In this document: positions 1 to 7,939 of the stretch, in pieces | How positions within the stretch are numbered: the first letter of the stretch is position 1 | How the letters are laid out: every line of letters starts with the position of its first letter | Assembly: GCF_044360475.1 (NCBI RefSeq) | Contig: NZ_CP043494.1 | Coordinates: 186,001 to 250,000 of the forward strand | Length of the DNA stretch: 64,000 nt | From: Archangium minus | GTDB taxonomy: Bacteria; Myxococcota; Myxococcia; Myxococcales; Myxococcaceae | Reading direction: 5' to 3' | The notes under the pieces: model-generated | Database searches by the model: none | Told to the model about the DNA's origin: nothing | Seen by the model: only the letters and a program-made list of their open reading frames with translations | Program-made: the position numbers and the translations under genes

Positions 1-284
1 ACGGCGCCGCGGGCAGCCCCGTGTGCGTGACGACGCGTGACGAGGGCGCCCACGTGGTGTTGGAGGTGCACAACCGGGGCGAGCCCATTCCGCCCGAGAA
101 GCTGGAGCGGCTGTTTCAGCCGCTCGAGCGGGGAGCCCAATCGCCGGCTCACGCCTCGCGCAGCATCGGCCTGGGCCTCTTCATCGTGGACAGCATCGTG
201 CGCGCCCACGGGGGCCGCATCCGTGTGCACTCGACAGCCGGGGAGGGCACCACCTTCTCCGTGCTGCTGCCGCGCGGCGACTGA
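1..284 (+). CDS. Sensor histidine kinase, C-terminal fragment
   Basis: The reading frame is open from the window edge (in frame from base 3) and stops at 282-284, so only the last ~94 residues are present. They form the end of a HATPase_c ATP-binding domain: an F-box-like stretch (EKLERLFQPLERG), the G2-type motif GLGLFIVDSI and the closing GGRIRVHSTAGEGTTFSVLLP strand. Proteins ending this way autophosphorylate a histidine in a DHp domain that would lie upstream of the window. Sensor domain, membrane topology and partner regulator cannot be seen. No response-regulator gene follows within the window. Confidence 0.85.
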   Translation, partial: GAAGSPVCVTTRDEGAHVVLEVHNRGEPIPPEKLERLFQPLERGAQSPAHASRSIGLGLFIVDSIVRAHGGRIRVHSTAGEGTTFSVLLPRGD

Positions 285-287
285 GGT

Positions 288-917
288 TTACCCCTCGGGC
301 GAGACCGTGACTTCCAGCGTGAACTCCCTCGACATCACCCGCTCGAGGTCATCCACCTCATAGGCCGTCAGCGGCGTGCGCGAGGACACCACCACCCAGC
401 GCGTCCCCGGCTCGGCCCTCATGGCCAGCGTGTTCCCCGAGAGCCTTCGCACCTCGGCCGGTGAGGGCCGTATCGCCGCGGGCGTGGCCGGCGCCGGTGG
501 CAGGGCCAGCCGTCCCGGCACGTTCGCCTGCCGCGTGTGCAGCTCCACCATGTCCCGCTTCTGCTCGGGGATGCGCGAGGGCGGTCTGGAAGGCGCGGGC
601 GGCGGGTAGGTGGGTGACAGTCTCGCCAACGCTTGCGCCACCTCCGTGTCCCTCGGGTCCAGCTCCAGCGCCACCTTCAACGCCGCCCGGGCCCGCGCCT
701 CGCACCCGAGCTGCAGCAACAGCTCCGCCGCCGTCCGGTACGAGCTGATGGCCTTCTGTCTGTCTCCCGCCCTCCGCCAGGCTTCGGCGTGGCGCACGTA
801 CAGGTGGGGATCCCCGGGCTCCAGCTCGAGCAGCTTCCCGTAGGTGCGCGCGCAATCGGCGAACCTCCGCCGCGTGTACAGGTCCAGCGCTTCCTCTTTC
901 AGCTCCCTCACGCCCAT
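288..917 (-). CDS. TPR-repeat protein of unknown function
   Basis: A 209-residue cytoplasmic protein, started at the ATG at 915-917 because the frame further upstream is low-complexity shadow sequence. The N-terminal ~120 residues contain about three TPR-like helical hairpins (for example LYTRRRFADCARTYGKLLEL and the segment around ALKVALELDPRD). A proline-rich linker (PTYPPPAPSRPPSRIPEQ) and a C-terminal ~80-residue part with no recognised motif follow. TPRs usually mediate protein-protein contacts; the partner is not evident. It ends 4 nt from the stop of the convergent kinase gene. In frame, GTG codons directly before the ATG are alternative starts. Confidence 0.7.
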   Translation of the reverse strand: MGVRELKEEALDLYTRRRFADCARTYGKLLELEPGDPHLYVRHAEAWRRAGDRQKAISSYRTAAELLLQLGCEARARAALKVALELDPRDTEVAQALARLSPTYPPPAPSRPPSRIPEQKRDMVELHTRQANVPGRLALPPAPATPAAIRPSPAEVRRLSGNTLAMRAEPGTRWVVVSSRTPLTAYEVDDLERVMSREFTLEVTVSPEG

Positions 918-1196
918 CACCACCCCCGACACCGCCCCGAGTCCCACGCTCGCCAGCCCTGTGCCCTGCGAGTACAAGCACGGGCTGTGCCGCTGATCCG
1001 CTGAAACCCTGCGCTCCTGGAACGAGCCTTCCGTTTGGGCCCCGTCACTTCGGGTGTTCTCCTCCTGGCAGACTCCTCGGGAAGACCGTGCCTTGGAGAT
1101 TGAATTCCAGTGATTCCCTGCGCTCGCAGGATTCCTGGACCCTGTAAGAAAGGACGAGAGCCTGGTTCCAGTCTGTAATCCCGTCAGGGCTTCCCC

Positions 1197-1571
1197 ATGT
1201 CCCACTCCGCCTCCGCTTCGCTCGCCAGCCTCTTCGTTCCTCATCTGCGGCCAGCGGCCCAGGCCTACGCGGAGCTGCCCTCGCTGGAGACGGTGCTCAC
1301 GCAGGTGCTCGCCGAGGCCCTCGCCGCGCTGCCCTCTCGCGAGCGCACCGTGCTGCGCCTCCACCTGGTGGAGGGGCTGAGCCTGGAGCGCATCGGCACC
1401 GTGTACCGGACCCACAAGTCCACCGTCTCCCGCTGGCTTGCCCGGGCTCGTGAGGAGGTGCTCGCCGGCACTCGCTCCCGGCTCGCTTCGCCCACTTGTC
1501 CAACAGTCAGACAAGTTGTGGAAGAACGAGCCCGGAGGGTCTCCTGCTCTGGATTCATTCGGGCTCCCTGA
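1197..1571 (+). pseudogene. Sigma-70 region 4 relic (internally deleted sigma factor)
   Basis: The 124-codon frame contains a convincing sigma region 4 helix-turn-helix, residues ~40-90 (ALPSRERTVLRLHLVEGLSL then ERIGTVYRTHKSTVSRWLAR). A full sigma factor also needs region 2, and none is present. The N-terminal ~35 residues resemble, from memory, the start of a myxobacterial ~280-residue sigma-like family. The simplest reading is an internal deletion fusing that start to region 4. After SRLA the frame runs into sequence unlike the family C-terminus. It could instead be a small HTH protein. No strong RBS precedes the ATG. Confidence 0.5.
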
Positions 1572-1776
1572 CGGGACTTCAGGACGGGCCCTCTTTGTCC
1601 CAAGTGGAGGACTCCTTCTACGGGCGCGGTACGCGGGAGGAATAAGGCCCACGCGTTGCCCACGCGAGCGTACATCGTGATGGTGCGCCCGTGCTGAGCC
1701 GACGGGAGCCCCCTCTTTACGAGTGCGTAGGAGGGGAGGCTATCGTGGAAGTCCTCTCGTTGTGGAGGGCTGCTCC

Positions 1777-2313
1777 TTGCGCTCCTTCAAATCCCGGGTG
1801 TCCTGGCGGTGGAGTCTTCTGGCTGTCCTCGTGGTGGGCTGCGCGCACTCGGGGGCAGGCACGACCGAGGCTCCGGCCGCGGCCTCCGAGTCCTCCGCGG
1901 CCAAACTCCGCAAAGAGCAGAAGGTGCGCCAGCTGATGGCGCTCACGGGGGCGGAGGACACCGGCCGGCAGATGATCGACATGATGACCGGCCACTTCCA
2001 GCAGATGTCCAAGATTCCCCCGGGCTTCATGGAGAAGTTCCGCGAGATGGCCGCGCAGGAGTCCATCGTGGACCTGCTGGTGCCCGTCTACATGAAGAAC
2101 TTCTCCGAGGAGGACCTGGACGCGGCCATCGCCTTCCATGGCTCCCCCGCCGGCAAGCGCTTCCTCGCGGCCCAGCCGGTGCTGCTCCAGGAGGCGAAGG
2201 CGGTGGGTGAGCAGTGGGGCGTGCGACTCGCGGAGAAGACGCTGCAGGCGCTCGCGGAGGAGGCGCGCGAGCAGCAGAGCGAAGCCGTGAGCCACGAGGG
2301 TCAGCAGCTGTAG
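1777..2313 (+). CDS. DUF2059-type lipoprotein
   Basis: Predicted 178-residue lipoprotein. The signal peptide ends in a lipobox (LLAVLVVGC followed by AHSG), so the mature protein should be anchored by its N-terminal cysteine. The helical remainder matches the DUF2059 pattern: a region around LMALTGAEDTGRQMIDMM, a hydrophobic MAAQESIVDLLVPVYMKNFS segment and the typical end AIAFHGSPAGKRFLAAQPVL. The family function is unknown. I placed the start at TTG 1777 because GGAGGG lies 7 nt upstream and the signal peptide then has normal length. GTG 1762 and ATG 1723 are in-frame alternatives. It converges on the thioesterase pair with a 10-nt gap. Confidence 0.75.
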   Translation: MRSFKSRVSWRWSLLAVLVVGCAHSGAGTTEAPAAASESSAAKLRKEQKVRQLMALTGAEDTGRQMIDMMTGHFQQMSKIPPGFMEKFREMAAQESIVDLLVPVYMKNFSEEDLDAAIAFHGSPAGKRFLAAQPVLLQEAKAVGEQWGVRLAEKTLQALAEEAREQQSEAVSHEGQQL

Positions 2314-2323
2314 GCCCGCGGGC

Positions 2324-2782
2324 TCACGACAGCAGGAAGAGGGCGTTGGCGCTGGCGATGGGCTTGCTACGGTCCTCCTGCCAGGCCTGCACCTGGAGGT
2401 TGGCCACGCGCCGGCCGAGCCGGGTAATCGTGGCCTTGGCCAGCGTGTCCTGCGGCCTGCCCGAGCGCAGGAAGTCCACGGTGATGGAGATGATTTTGGG
2501 CACGCGCTCCTCTTGGGTGCGCAGGAGCAGCTCGAAGATGGCGGCGGACTCGAGCAGCGCGCCCAGCGTGCCCCCGTGCAGCGCGGGGAGGGAGCTGTTG
2601 CCAATCAGCATGGGAGCGAAGCGCATGCGGCACAGCACCTCGCCCGTGGTGTTCTCCACGCCGATGCCCAGGAAGCGCGTGTAGGGGATGACGTCGGTGA
2701 GCAGGCGGTACTCGCCCGTCTGGCGCACCTGGCGGAGGATGTCGGCGATGCGGGTCGGCTGTCCCGGGGGAGTGCTCTCCAT
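2324..2782 (-). CDS. PaaI-family hotdog thioesterase (second of tandem pair)
   Basis: A 152-residue single hotdog domain. The key segment ALHGGTLGALLESAAIFELL is the PaaI/YdiI-type active-site loop and long hotdog helix; HGG is conserved and the acidic residue on the helix (LLESA) is in the catalytic position. These enzymes hydrolyse acyl-CoA thioesters in the cytoplasm; substrate cannot be predicted. It starts 3 nt after the stop of the upstream paralogue, so the two are almost certainly co-transcribed. The two proteins are only distantly alike, which suggests a heteromeric enzyme or divergent substrate preference. Confidence 0.8.
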   Translation of the reverse strand: MESTPPGQPTRIADILRQVRQTGEYRLLTDVIPYTRFLGIGVENTTGEVLCRMRFAPMLIGNSSLPALHGGTLGALLESAAIFELLLRTQEERVPKIISITVDFLRSGRPQDTLAKATITRLGRRVANLQVQAWQEDRSKPIASANALFLLS

Positions 2783-2785
2783 GGC

Positions 2786-3235
2786 TCAGTCCTCCACGAT
2801 GATGAAGGTGCCCTGCGCCGAGGCCACCGGGTTGTTCACGTCTCCGTGGTGCGCGAGCGCTCGCACGAAGGCCACCGCGCGGGTGAGCTTGTAGCACTCG
2901 GCGCGCGCCAGCAGATCCTTCCCGGGCGTGGCTGGGTGCAGGTAGTCGATGCGCAAATCCAGGGTGGCGATGCGGGCCAGGCGCGCCATCTTCGAGAAGA
3001 CGGCGATGCCGCACGAGGCGTCGATGAGCGTCGTCACCGCGCCCCCATGCAGCACGCCCGTCTCGGGGTTGCCCACCAGCTTCTCCGAGTAGGGCAGCCG
3101 CACGGTGGCCCCCTCTTCCCCGAGCTCCACCACGCGCAGGCCCAGCTCGCGGTTGTGCGGGACGGAGTCGCTCATGAAGCGGTTGATGCTCTCCATCATC
3201 TGCTGCGTGTCGTGGAACGCGTCGTCGCTCGCCAT
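2786..3235 (-). CDS. PaaI-family hotdog thioesterase (first of tandem pair)
   Basis: A 149-residue hotdog-fold protein with the signature VLHGGAVTTLIDASCGIAVF, including the HGG loop and the aspartate of LIDAS expected for catalysis in the PaaI subgroup. The C-terminal strands (TLDLRIDYLHPATPGKDLLA) complete the fold. Likely role: cytoplasmic acyl-CoA or aryl-CoA thioester hydrolysis. It is the promoter-proximal gene of a two-gene unit with the thioesterase downstream. No pathway neighbours (no phenylacetate or fatty-acid genes) help define the substrate. Confidence 0.82.
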   Translation of the reverse strand: MASDDAFHDTQQMMESINRFMSDSVPHNRELGLRVVELGEEGATVRLPYSEKLVGNPETGVLHGGAVTTLIDASCGIAVFSKMARLARIATLDLRIDYLHPATPGKDLLARAECYKLTRAVAFVRALAHHGDVNNPVASAQGTFIIVED

Positions 3236-3320
3236 GAGACAAGAGGGATAACAGCTTCACCCTTTGGCCACCGGGCGAATCGTGCCCCGGTGTCGGCCGG
3301 AGGGCATGGGGACGAGGGGC

Positions 3321-4760
3321 TCAGGGCCGGCGCAGCAGCCGCCAGCGGCCGTCGCGGCCCACCTCGCGCCAGGCCGGGTCGCTCACGGGCGCTCCGTCCG
3401 CGACGAAGGCCACGCGGGCCTCCGAGGGGCCTCCCGGAGCGAGTTGGGCACCCAGCTCGGTGAGGCGCCACGGCGACCAGCGCCGCTCCACGGCGAAGGC
3501 GGCCACGGTGGTCCACTCAGCGCGCGGGGACACCACGAGCACGGAGGCTCCGGGGGGCACGTCCGCGAGCGCCGGGGCGAGCACCTCCGAGGCCGCGGGG
3601 CACGGTCGGGGGAAGAGCAGCCTTCCCGCGCCCGCCGCCGAGGCCCCTAGTACAACGAGCGCCAGCACGGCGAGGCAGAGCTGGGCCCGGCATGCGCGCT
3701 CGGGGGCCGCGAGCCGTGCCTCCAACCACGGTCCCACGCCCACGCCCACGAGCATGGCCAGCAGCGGGAAAGCGACGAGCGAGTGGTTCCACACCTTGCG
3801 TCCCGGGATGCAGAGCGCGGTGAGGATGAAGAGGCTCGCGAGCAGCAGTACCCAGGCGGAGCGGCGGACCCCGGCCGCATCACGCGTGCCCTCGGGAAGC
3901 AGCGCGCGGAAGGCTCGCGCGGGACGGCCAAGCGCCAGCACCCCACCCGCGGCGAGCAGGGGCAACCCGGGCCAGAAGCGGCTGACGAGGGTCCTGAAGG
4001 GGATGTACCAGGAGAGCTGCCCATCGGTGCGCTCGCCCGCGGCGGAGGCGAGGACCTGATGGCGAACGTAGCCCTCCCACCAGTCGGCGTGGGTGAAGAG
4101 GAAGAGCACGGTGGGCACGGTGGCGGCGATCCCCACGAGCGTGCCGACGACGAGCACCTTCCAGGAGCGCTCGACGAGGGCGCGGGCGACGGTGGCTCCA
4201 GCGAAGGGCAGCAGGCCGAAGGGGCCCTTCACGGCGCAGGCGCCCGCGGCGAGCACGCCACAGACGAGCCAGTCCCGAGCACGCGGCACGCCGAGCAGCG
4301 GGGCCACGGCGGAGGCGGTGGCGAGCAGGAGGAGGAGGGGCTCGAGGAAGGGGTGGCCGCCGCGGATGAAGAAGCCATCGGGGAAGGCGAGCACCAGCAT
4401 GGCGGTGACGCCGGCCCAAATCCCAGCGGCGCGACGGGCGACGAAGCCGGTGAGGAGCAGGGTGCCCAGGGAGAAGGCGGCGCACAGCGGGCGCAGGGCG
4501 GGCTCGCCGAAGAGCCGGATGACGAGTGCGAAGGGCCAGAAGCCGAAGGGCAGGTGCTCGAAGAAGCGTGGGTGGACGTCGGGGAGGTAGCGGAGGGCGA
4601 GCCAGGAGTCGTCCTCGACCATGTGGCGGGAGACGACCTGGTAGAGCTGCGAGTCCCCGAGGTCGGTATGGGGCCACCAGGTAGCGGTGGTGAGACCGAG
4701 GAAGATGAGCGCGGCCCAGGCGGTGGGGCCCGGGAGTCGCGAGGGGGCGGAGGAGGACAT
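3321..4760 (-). CDS. GT39/ArnT-like polytopic membrane glycosyltransferase
   Basis: A 479-residue integral membrane protein with about ten hydrophobic segments and the layout of GT-C glycosyltransferases (PMT/ArnT, GT39, PMT_2). The first periplasmic loop carries an acidic motif after TM1 (WWPHTDLGDSQLYQVVSRHM), where GT-C enzymes bind the metal or lipid-linked sugar. Later segments include FPDGFFIRGGHPFLEPLLLL and a soluble C-terminal ~110 residues. The expected reaction is transfer of a sugar from a polyprenyl-phosphate donor to lipid, protein or polysaccharide outside the membrane. ATG 4758-4760 was chosen because GGAGG-like bases precede it and the frame above is low complexity. Acceptor unknown. 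Confidence 0.75.
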   Translation of the reverse strand: MSSSAPSRLPGPTAWAALIFLGLTTATWWPHTDLGDSQLYQVVSRHMVEDDSWLALRYLPDVHPRFFEHLPFGFWPFALVIRLFGEPALRPLCAAFSLGTLLLTGFVARRAAGIWAGVTAMLVLAFPDGFFIRGGHPFLEPLLLLLATASAVAPLLGVPRARDWLVCGVLAAGACAVKGPFGLLPFAGATVARALVERSWKVLVVGTLVGIAATVPTVLFLFTHADWWEGYVRHQVLASAAGERTDGQLSWYIPFRTLVSRFWPGLPLLAAGGVLALGRPARAFRALLPEGTRDAAGVRRSAWVLLLASLFILTALCIPGRKVWNHSLVAFPLLAMLVGVGVGPWLEARLAAPERACRAQLCLAVLALVVLGASAAGAGRLLFPRPCPAASEVLAPALADVPPGASVLVVSPRAEWTTVAAFAVERRWSPWRLTELGAQLAPGGPSEARVAFVADGAPVSDPAWREVGRDGRWRLLRRP

Positions 4761-5096
4761 CGGGGCGGAGCCCTCATACCGCAGCGCGCCCGGACTGTCC
4801 CCTCCGGCGCCGCCTCCCTCCTCCAGGGATATGCGAGCGGACCCCTCCGGGCGCGATACAGGTCCGCGCCAAACGCGCCCGGGAGGCCCTCCTCTCTGGG
4901 GTGAGCGCATGAGCGGACCCACGGATGCGGGGGTGAGTGCCTCCGGGTGCTGTCCGACCAGGCGGGCGACTCCGTGTCCTGGTGAACCCTGGTGTCTTCC
5001 CGTCAGGGAGTGCCGGGGGCTTGCCCCGTGCACAGGCTTGCCAGCGCGGAAGCCGTGAGGCTCTCGCTGTGCGTCGCACTGGAGGGGGGAGAAGAC
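4761..5096. other. Divergent intergenic region, no gene seen
   Basis: About 335 bp between the leftward glycosyltransferase and the rightward propeller lipoprotein. It must hold both promoters, but no clear -35/-10 pair, palindrome or RNA gene could be recognised. The only clear signal is a purine-rich ribosome-binding site (GGAGGGGGGA) just before ATG 5097. Confidence 0.4.
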
Positions 5097-6527
5097 ATGA
5101 AGCGAGGAACCTGGAAGGGGTGTGCCCTATCGTTGCTGCTGGCGGTGGGAGGGGCCGCGTGTGGCGGGACGGTGTGGGAGGTGCCGGAGTCCGAGGCCCC
5201 CGTGCGGGTGGAGCAGCAGGCGCGTGAGGCCGGGAGTCCCACTGGCGCATTGCGATGGGCCCAGCTGCTCTCCGGACCCGACGACAACACCGGGAGCATC
5301 GTCAGCGACAGGGAGGGCGGCTTCCTCGCCCTGGTGAACTTCACCGGGAGCATCGACCTGGGTGGGGAAACCCTCCAGGCTCCGGGTGGCGCGTCCAGTG
5401 TCGCGATGGCGCTCGTGCGCTACGACGTCCATGGACGCCTGCGCTGGGTGAAGGTCTTCGGCGCCGAGGCAGGCGTGCCGGGCAGTGTCATGGGCTTCAG
5501 CCATACGGTGGACCGGCACCGGAACATCATCCTGTTGGTCGATACCTACGGCGTGGACTTCGGGAGCGGACCGGTGGCGGGCCGGTACCTCGTGAAGCTC
5601 GACTCCCGCGGAGGCCTGCTCTGGATGCGCACGCTCACCCTGCGGGGCTTCGCCGGGGTGAGTCGCATCGTCACGGACCGGGAGGACAACATCGCCGTCG
5701 CGGGTGAGTTCGCGGGCGTGGTGGACTTCGGACTGGGTCCCGTCTCCTCCAAGCAGCTGCCGGAAGACCGCTTCTCCTCGAGCGCCTACCTCGCGAAGCT
5801 CTCCCCCGAGGGGCGGACCCTGTGGATGTTCGTCGACTCGGAGAACCAGAGTCAGGGCTTCGGCGCCGCCGCGGACAGCCAGGGCAACCTCCTGCTGTGT
5901 GGCACGGTCTTCGTCGACCAGACGGAGCCCTTCGTTCTCATGCTCTCGCCGGAGGGCCAGGTGCGCTGGGTGCGGCGGTTGGATGGGGCGCTCGGGTTCG
6001 CCTGGAGCGTGGCCACGCACGGCAACCGCGTTGTCGTTGTGGGGACGTTCGCGCTCACCTTCTCCTTCGCGGGGCGCACCCACACCGCGAGCCCCAATGG
6101 CGGCATCCTTCAGGACGCCTTCGTCGTCGCCTTCACCCGGAATGGCGAGGAGCGCTGGGCCTCGAACTTCGGCTTCAGCGCCGACGACGTCGCCATGGAC
6201 GAGCAGGATGGCGTGGTGGTGGCGGGCAGCTACGAGGCGGGCAGCGATCTCGGCGTACTGGGGCCGCTGCCTGGCAATCCGGCGACCCTCGCCAATGTCT
6301 ATGTCGCGAAGTTCGACCGCGTGACGGGCGAGCCGCGCTGGTCGCGAGGCTTCGCCGCGAGTGGTGAGGACTTCGGCTCACCCGGGCTCGAGGACGCCTC
6401 CGTCGCGGTGACGAAGGAGGGCCACTCGGCTGTGTTGGGCCAGTTCACCAGCACGCTCACGGTGGGCTCCGAGGTGTGGACGGCCGAGGGGCGCTCGGAT
6501 CTCTTCCTGCTCGGCTTCGAGCGCTAG
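5097..6527 (+). CDS. Secreted beta-propeller-like lipoprotein
   Basis: A 476-residue protein starting at ATG 5097, downstream of a strong GGAGGGGGGA site. The signal peptide ends in a lipobox (LLLAVGGAAC followed by GG), predicting a lipid anchor. The mature part has repeating blocks of the kind 'G.F.G.ldlG...l.s.G..D.fva.ld..G...W...', e.g. LVNFTGSIDLGGETLQA, VAGEFAGVVDFGLGPVSS and VVGTFALTFSFAGRTHTA. This SBBP/beta-propeller pattern is common in myxobacterial surface proteins; no catalytic motif is seen. Its stop overlaps that of the convergent gene at a shared CTAG (6524-6527), so no terminator fits between them. Confidence 0.75.
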   Translation: MKRGTWKGCALSLLLAVGGAACGGTVWEVPESEAPVRVEQQAREAGSPTGALRWAQLLSGPDDNTGSIVSDREGGFLALVNFTGSIDLGGETLQAPGGASSVAMALVRYDVHGRLRWVKVFGAEAGVPGSVMGFSHTVDRHRNIILLVDTYGVDFGSGPVAGRYLVKLDSRGGLLWMRTLTLRGFAGVSRIVTDREDNIAVAGEFAGVVDFGLGPVSSKQLPEDRFSSSAYLAKLSPEGRTLWMFVDSENQSQGFGAAADSQGNLLLCGTVFVDQTEPFVLMLSPEGQVRWVRRLDGALGFAWSVATHGNRVVVVGTFALTFSFAGRTHTASPNGGILQDAFVVAFTRNGEERWASNFGFSADDVAMDEQDGVVVAGSYEAGSDLGVLGPLPGNPATLANVYVAKFDRVTGEPRWSRGFAASGEDFGSPGLEDASVAVTKEGHSAVLGQFTSTLTVGSEVWTAEGRSDLFLLGFER

Positions 6528-7456
6528 AAGCGCGGATCCAACCGCACCGTCGCGAGCTCCTGGCGCACCATCCGTTGGAAGAGGGCGGGGCCCACCCACG
6601 TGTACATGGCGAGGCCCAGCCACACGACCTGGATGATGGAGGCGAGACCGGGCTGCTCCAGGTCATTCGCGGCGAGCGTGGCGAAGCGGTAGAGCACGTA
6701 CGCGCCCAGCAGCACGAGCGTGCTCTTGCCGTCGCCCAGCGAGCCCATGAACATCGCGTAGCGCCACCACAGGCCGAGCAGCAGACTCTGGCGCGCCTTG
6801 ATGCTGGCGAGCAGCCGCAGCGAGCCCTCGTCGGTGGCGTCCTGACGCAGGGCCCACAGCGCATGCTCGCGCGCATCCTCGACGCGGCCCTGGCGCAGGT
6901 GCACCTGTCCCATGAGGACGAGCGCCTCCTGGAACTCGGGCCGCGCGGTGAGGGCGTCGCGGGCCCACTGCTCGGCGCGCTTCACGTCTCCCCGCTCCAG
7001 CGCGTCCTCGCCGAGCGCCACCAGCGTGTCGGGCTCGTCGGGCGCCAGGGAGAGGGCCCGCTGGAGCACTTCGCGCTTGCGCTCCTTCTTGCCCGTCAGG
7101 TCGAAGAAGCGGGCCTGGAGGCGGAGGTTGCTCGGCTCATTGGGGTCCAGCTCCAGCAAGTCGTTGAGGTGCCGCTCGGCATTCTTGAAGCGCCTGCGCG
7201 CCATGGCCACGGAGGCCGCTGCGGCGTGGGCCAGGGGGAGCAGGGGCTCCTGGGAGAGGGCGATGCTGGCCTCGTGCTCGGCGGCGTGCGGGCGCTTGAG
7301 GGACAGCAGCACCAGCGAGAGCAGGGCATGGGCCTCGGCGTCTTCCGGCTCCGTGGAGAGGGCGCGGCGCAGCGTCTCCACGGCGCCGTGATTGTCACCG
7401 CGGGCGATCTGCACTCGCGCGTAGTGAAGCCATTGGTAGGAGGGCGTGTCACTCAT
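6524..7456 (-). CDS. TPR protein with C-terminal membrane segments
   Basis: A 310-residue protein. Residues ~5-225 hold six or so TPR hairpins (examples: ALLSLVLLSLKRPHAAEHEA, LNDLLELDPNEPSNLRLQAR). The last ~85 residues contain two hydrophobic stretches (STLVLLGAYVLYRFATLAAN and SIIQVVWLGLAMYTWVGPAL), so the TPR domain is probably displayed on the cytoplasmic face of the inner membrane. It is the third gene of a tight leftward unit with the AAA+ ATPase and a small membrane protein, starting 4 nt after the preceding stop. The arrangement suggests a membrane-associated assembly or disassembly machine, an inference from context. Confidence 0.72.
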   Translation of the reverse strand: MSDTPSYQWLHYARVQIARGDNHGAVETLRRALSTEPEDAEAHALLSLVLLSLKRPHAAEHEASIALSQEPLLPLAHAAAASVAMARRRFKNAERHLNDLLELDPNEPSNLRLQARFFDLTGKKERKREVLQRALSLAPDEPDTLVALGEDALERGDVKRAEQWARDALTARPEFQEALVLMGQVHLRQGRVEDAREHALWALRQDATDEGSLRLLASIKARQSLLLGLWWRYAMFMGSLGDGKSTLVLLGAYVLYRFATLAANDLEQPGLASIIQVVWLGLAMYTWVGPALFQRMVRQELATVRLDPRF

Positions 7457-7460
7457 GGCG

Positions 7461-7937
7461 TCACCCGAGCAGCTCCAGAAGTATCTTGTTGCCGCCGGTG
7501 AGCGAGAAGAGGACGGAGGAGCCCAGGACGATGCTGGCCACCAGCACGAGCACCCCGTTGCGCACCACGCCGCCGTAGTACTCGTGCAGCGCGAAGCTGC
7601 GCTGTTGGAGGTTGAAGAGGACGTAGCCCATGGCCAGCTTCCAGACGGTGATGCTCACTGCGGCATAGGGCTTGGACGTCTCCGTCAACGCGCCCTGTGC
7701 CAACAGCGTGTTGAGCAGGAGGATGAGGAGCAGCGTGCCCGGCACCACCAGCAGCGCGAGCACCAGCTCCTTGATGCGCGAGGTGCTGCCCAGGGCGAAG
7801 CCATTGAAGACGAACCACGGCAGGCCGAGCCACACGCCGGCCATCATGGTGGCCAGCAGGGGGAACACGGGGTTGACGACGAGGTGTCCCAGGGTGCCGG
7901 GGCGGGGCTCGTCCTGGATGCGGTAGGTGGCGCTCAT
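7461..7937 (-). CDS. Small polytopic inner-membrane protein
   Basis: A 158-residue protein with four probable transmembrane helices: LGHLVVNPVFPLLATMMAGV, ELVLALLVVPGTLLLILLLN, SITVWKLAMGYVLFNL, and VLVLVASIVLGSSVLFSLTG. No family motif was recognised. ATG 7935-7937 lies 2 nt from the AAA+ gene upstream, and the TPR gene starts 4 nt after the stop, so all three are likely translated from one mRNA. The most economical role is a membrane platform for the two partners. A sequence-profile search would be needed for any family name. Confidence 0.65.
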   Translation of the reverse strand: MSATYRIQDEPRPGTLGHLVVNPVFPLLATMMAGVWLGLPWFVFNGFALGSTSRIKELVLALLVVPGTLLLILLLNTLLAQGALTETSKPYAAVSITVWKLAMGYVLFNLQQRSFALHEYYGGVVRNGVLVLVASIVLGSSVLFSLTGGNKILLELLG

Positions 7938-7939
7938 GC

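Noticed and set aside
1496..1516. Hairpin CTTGTC...GACAAG near the sigma relic as an operator
   Set aside because: A 6-bp arm around 9 nt is likely by chance and lies within the relic itself.
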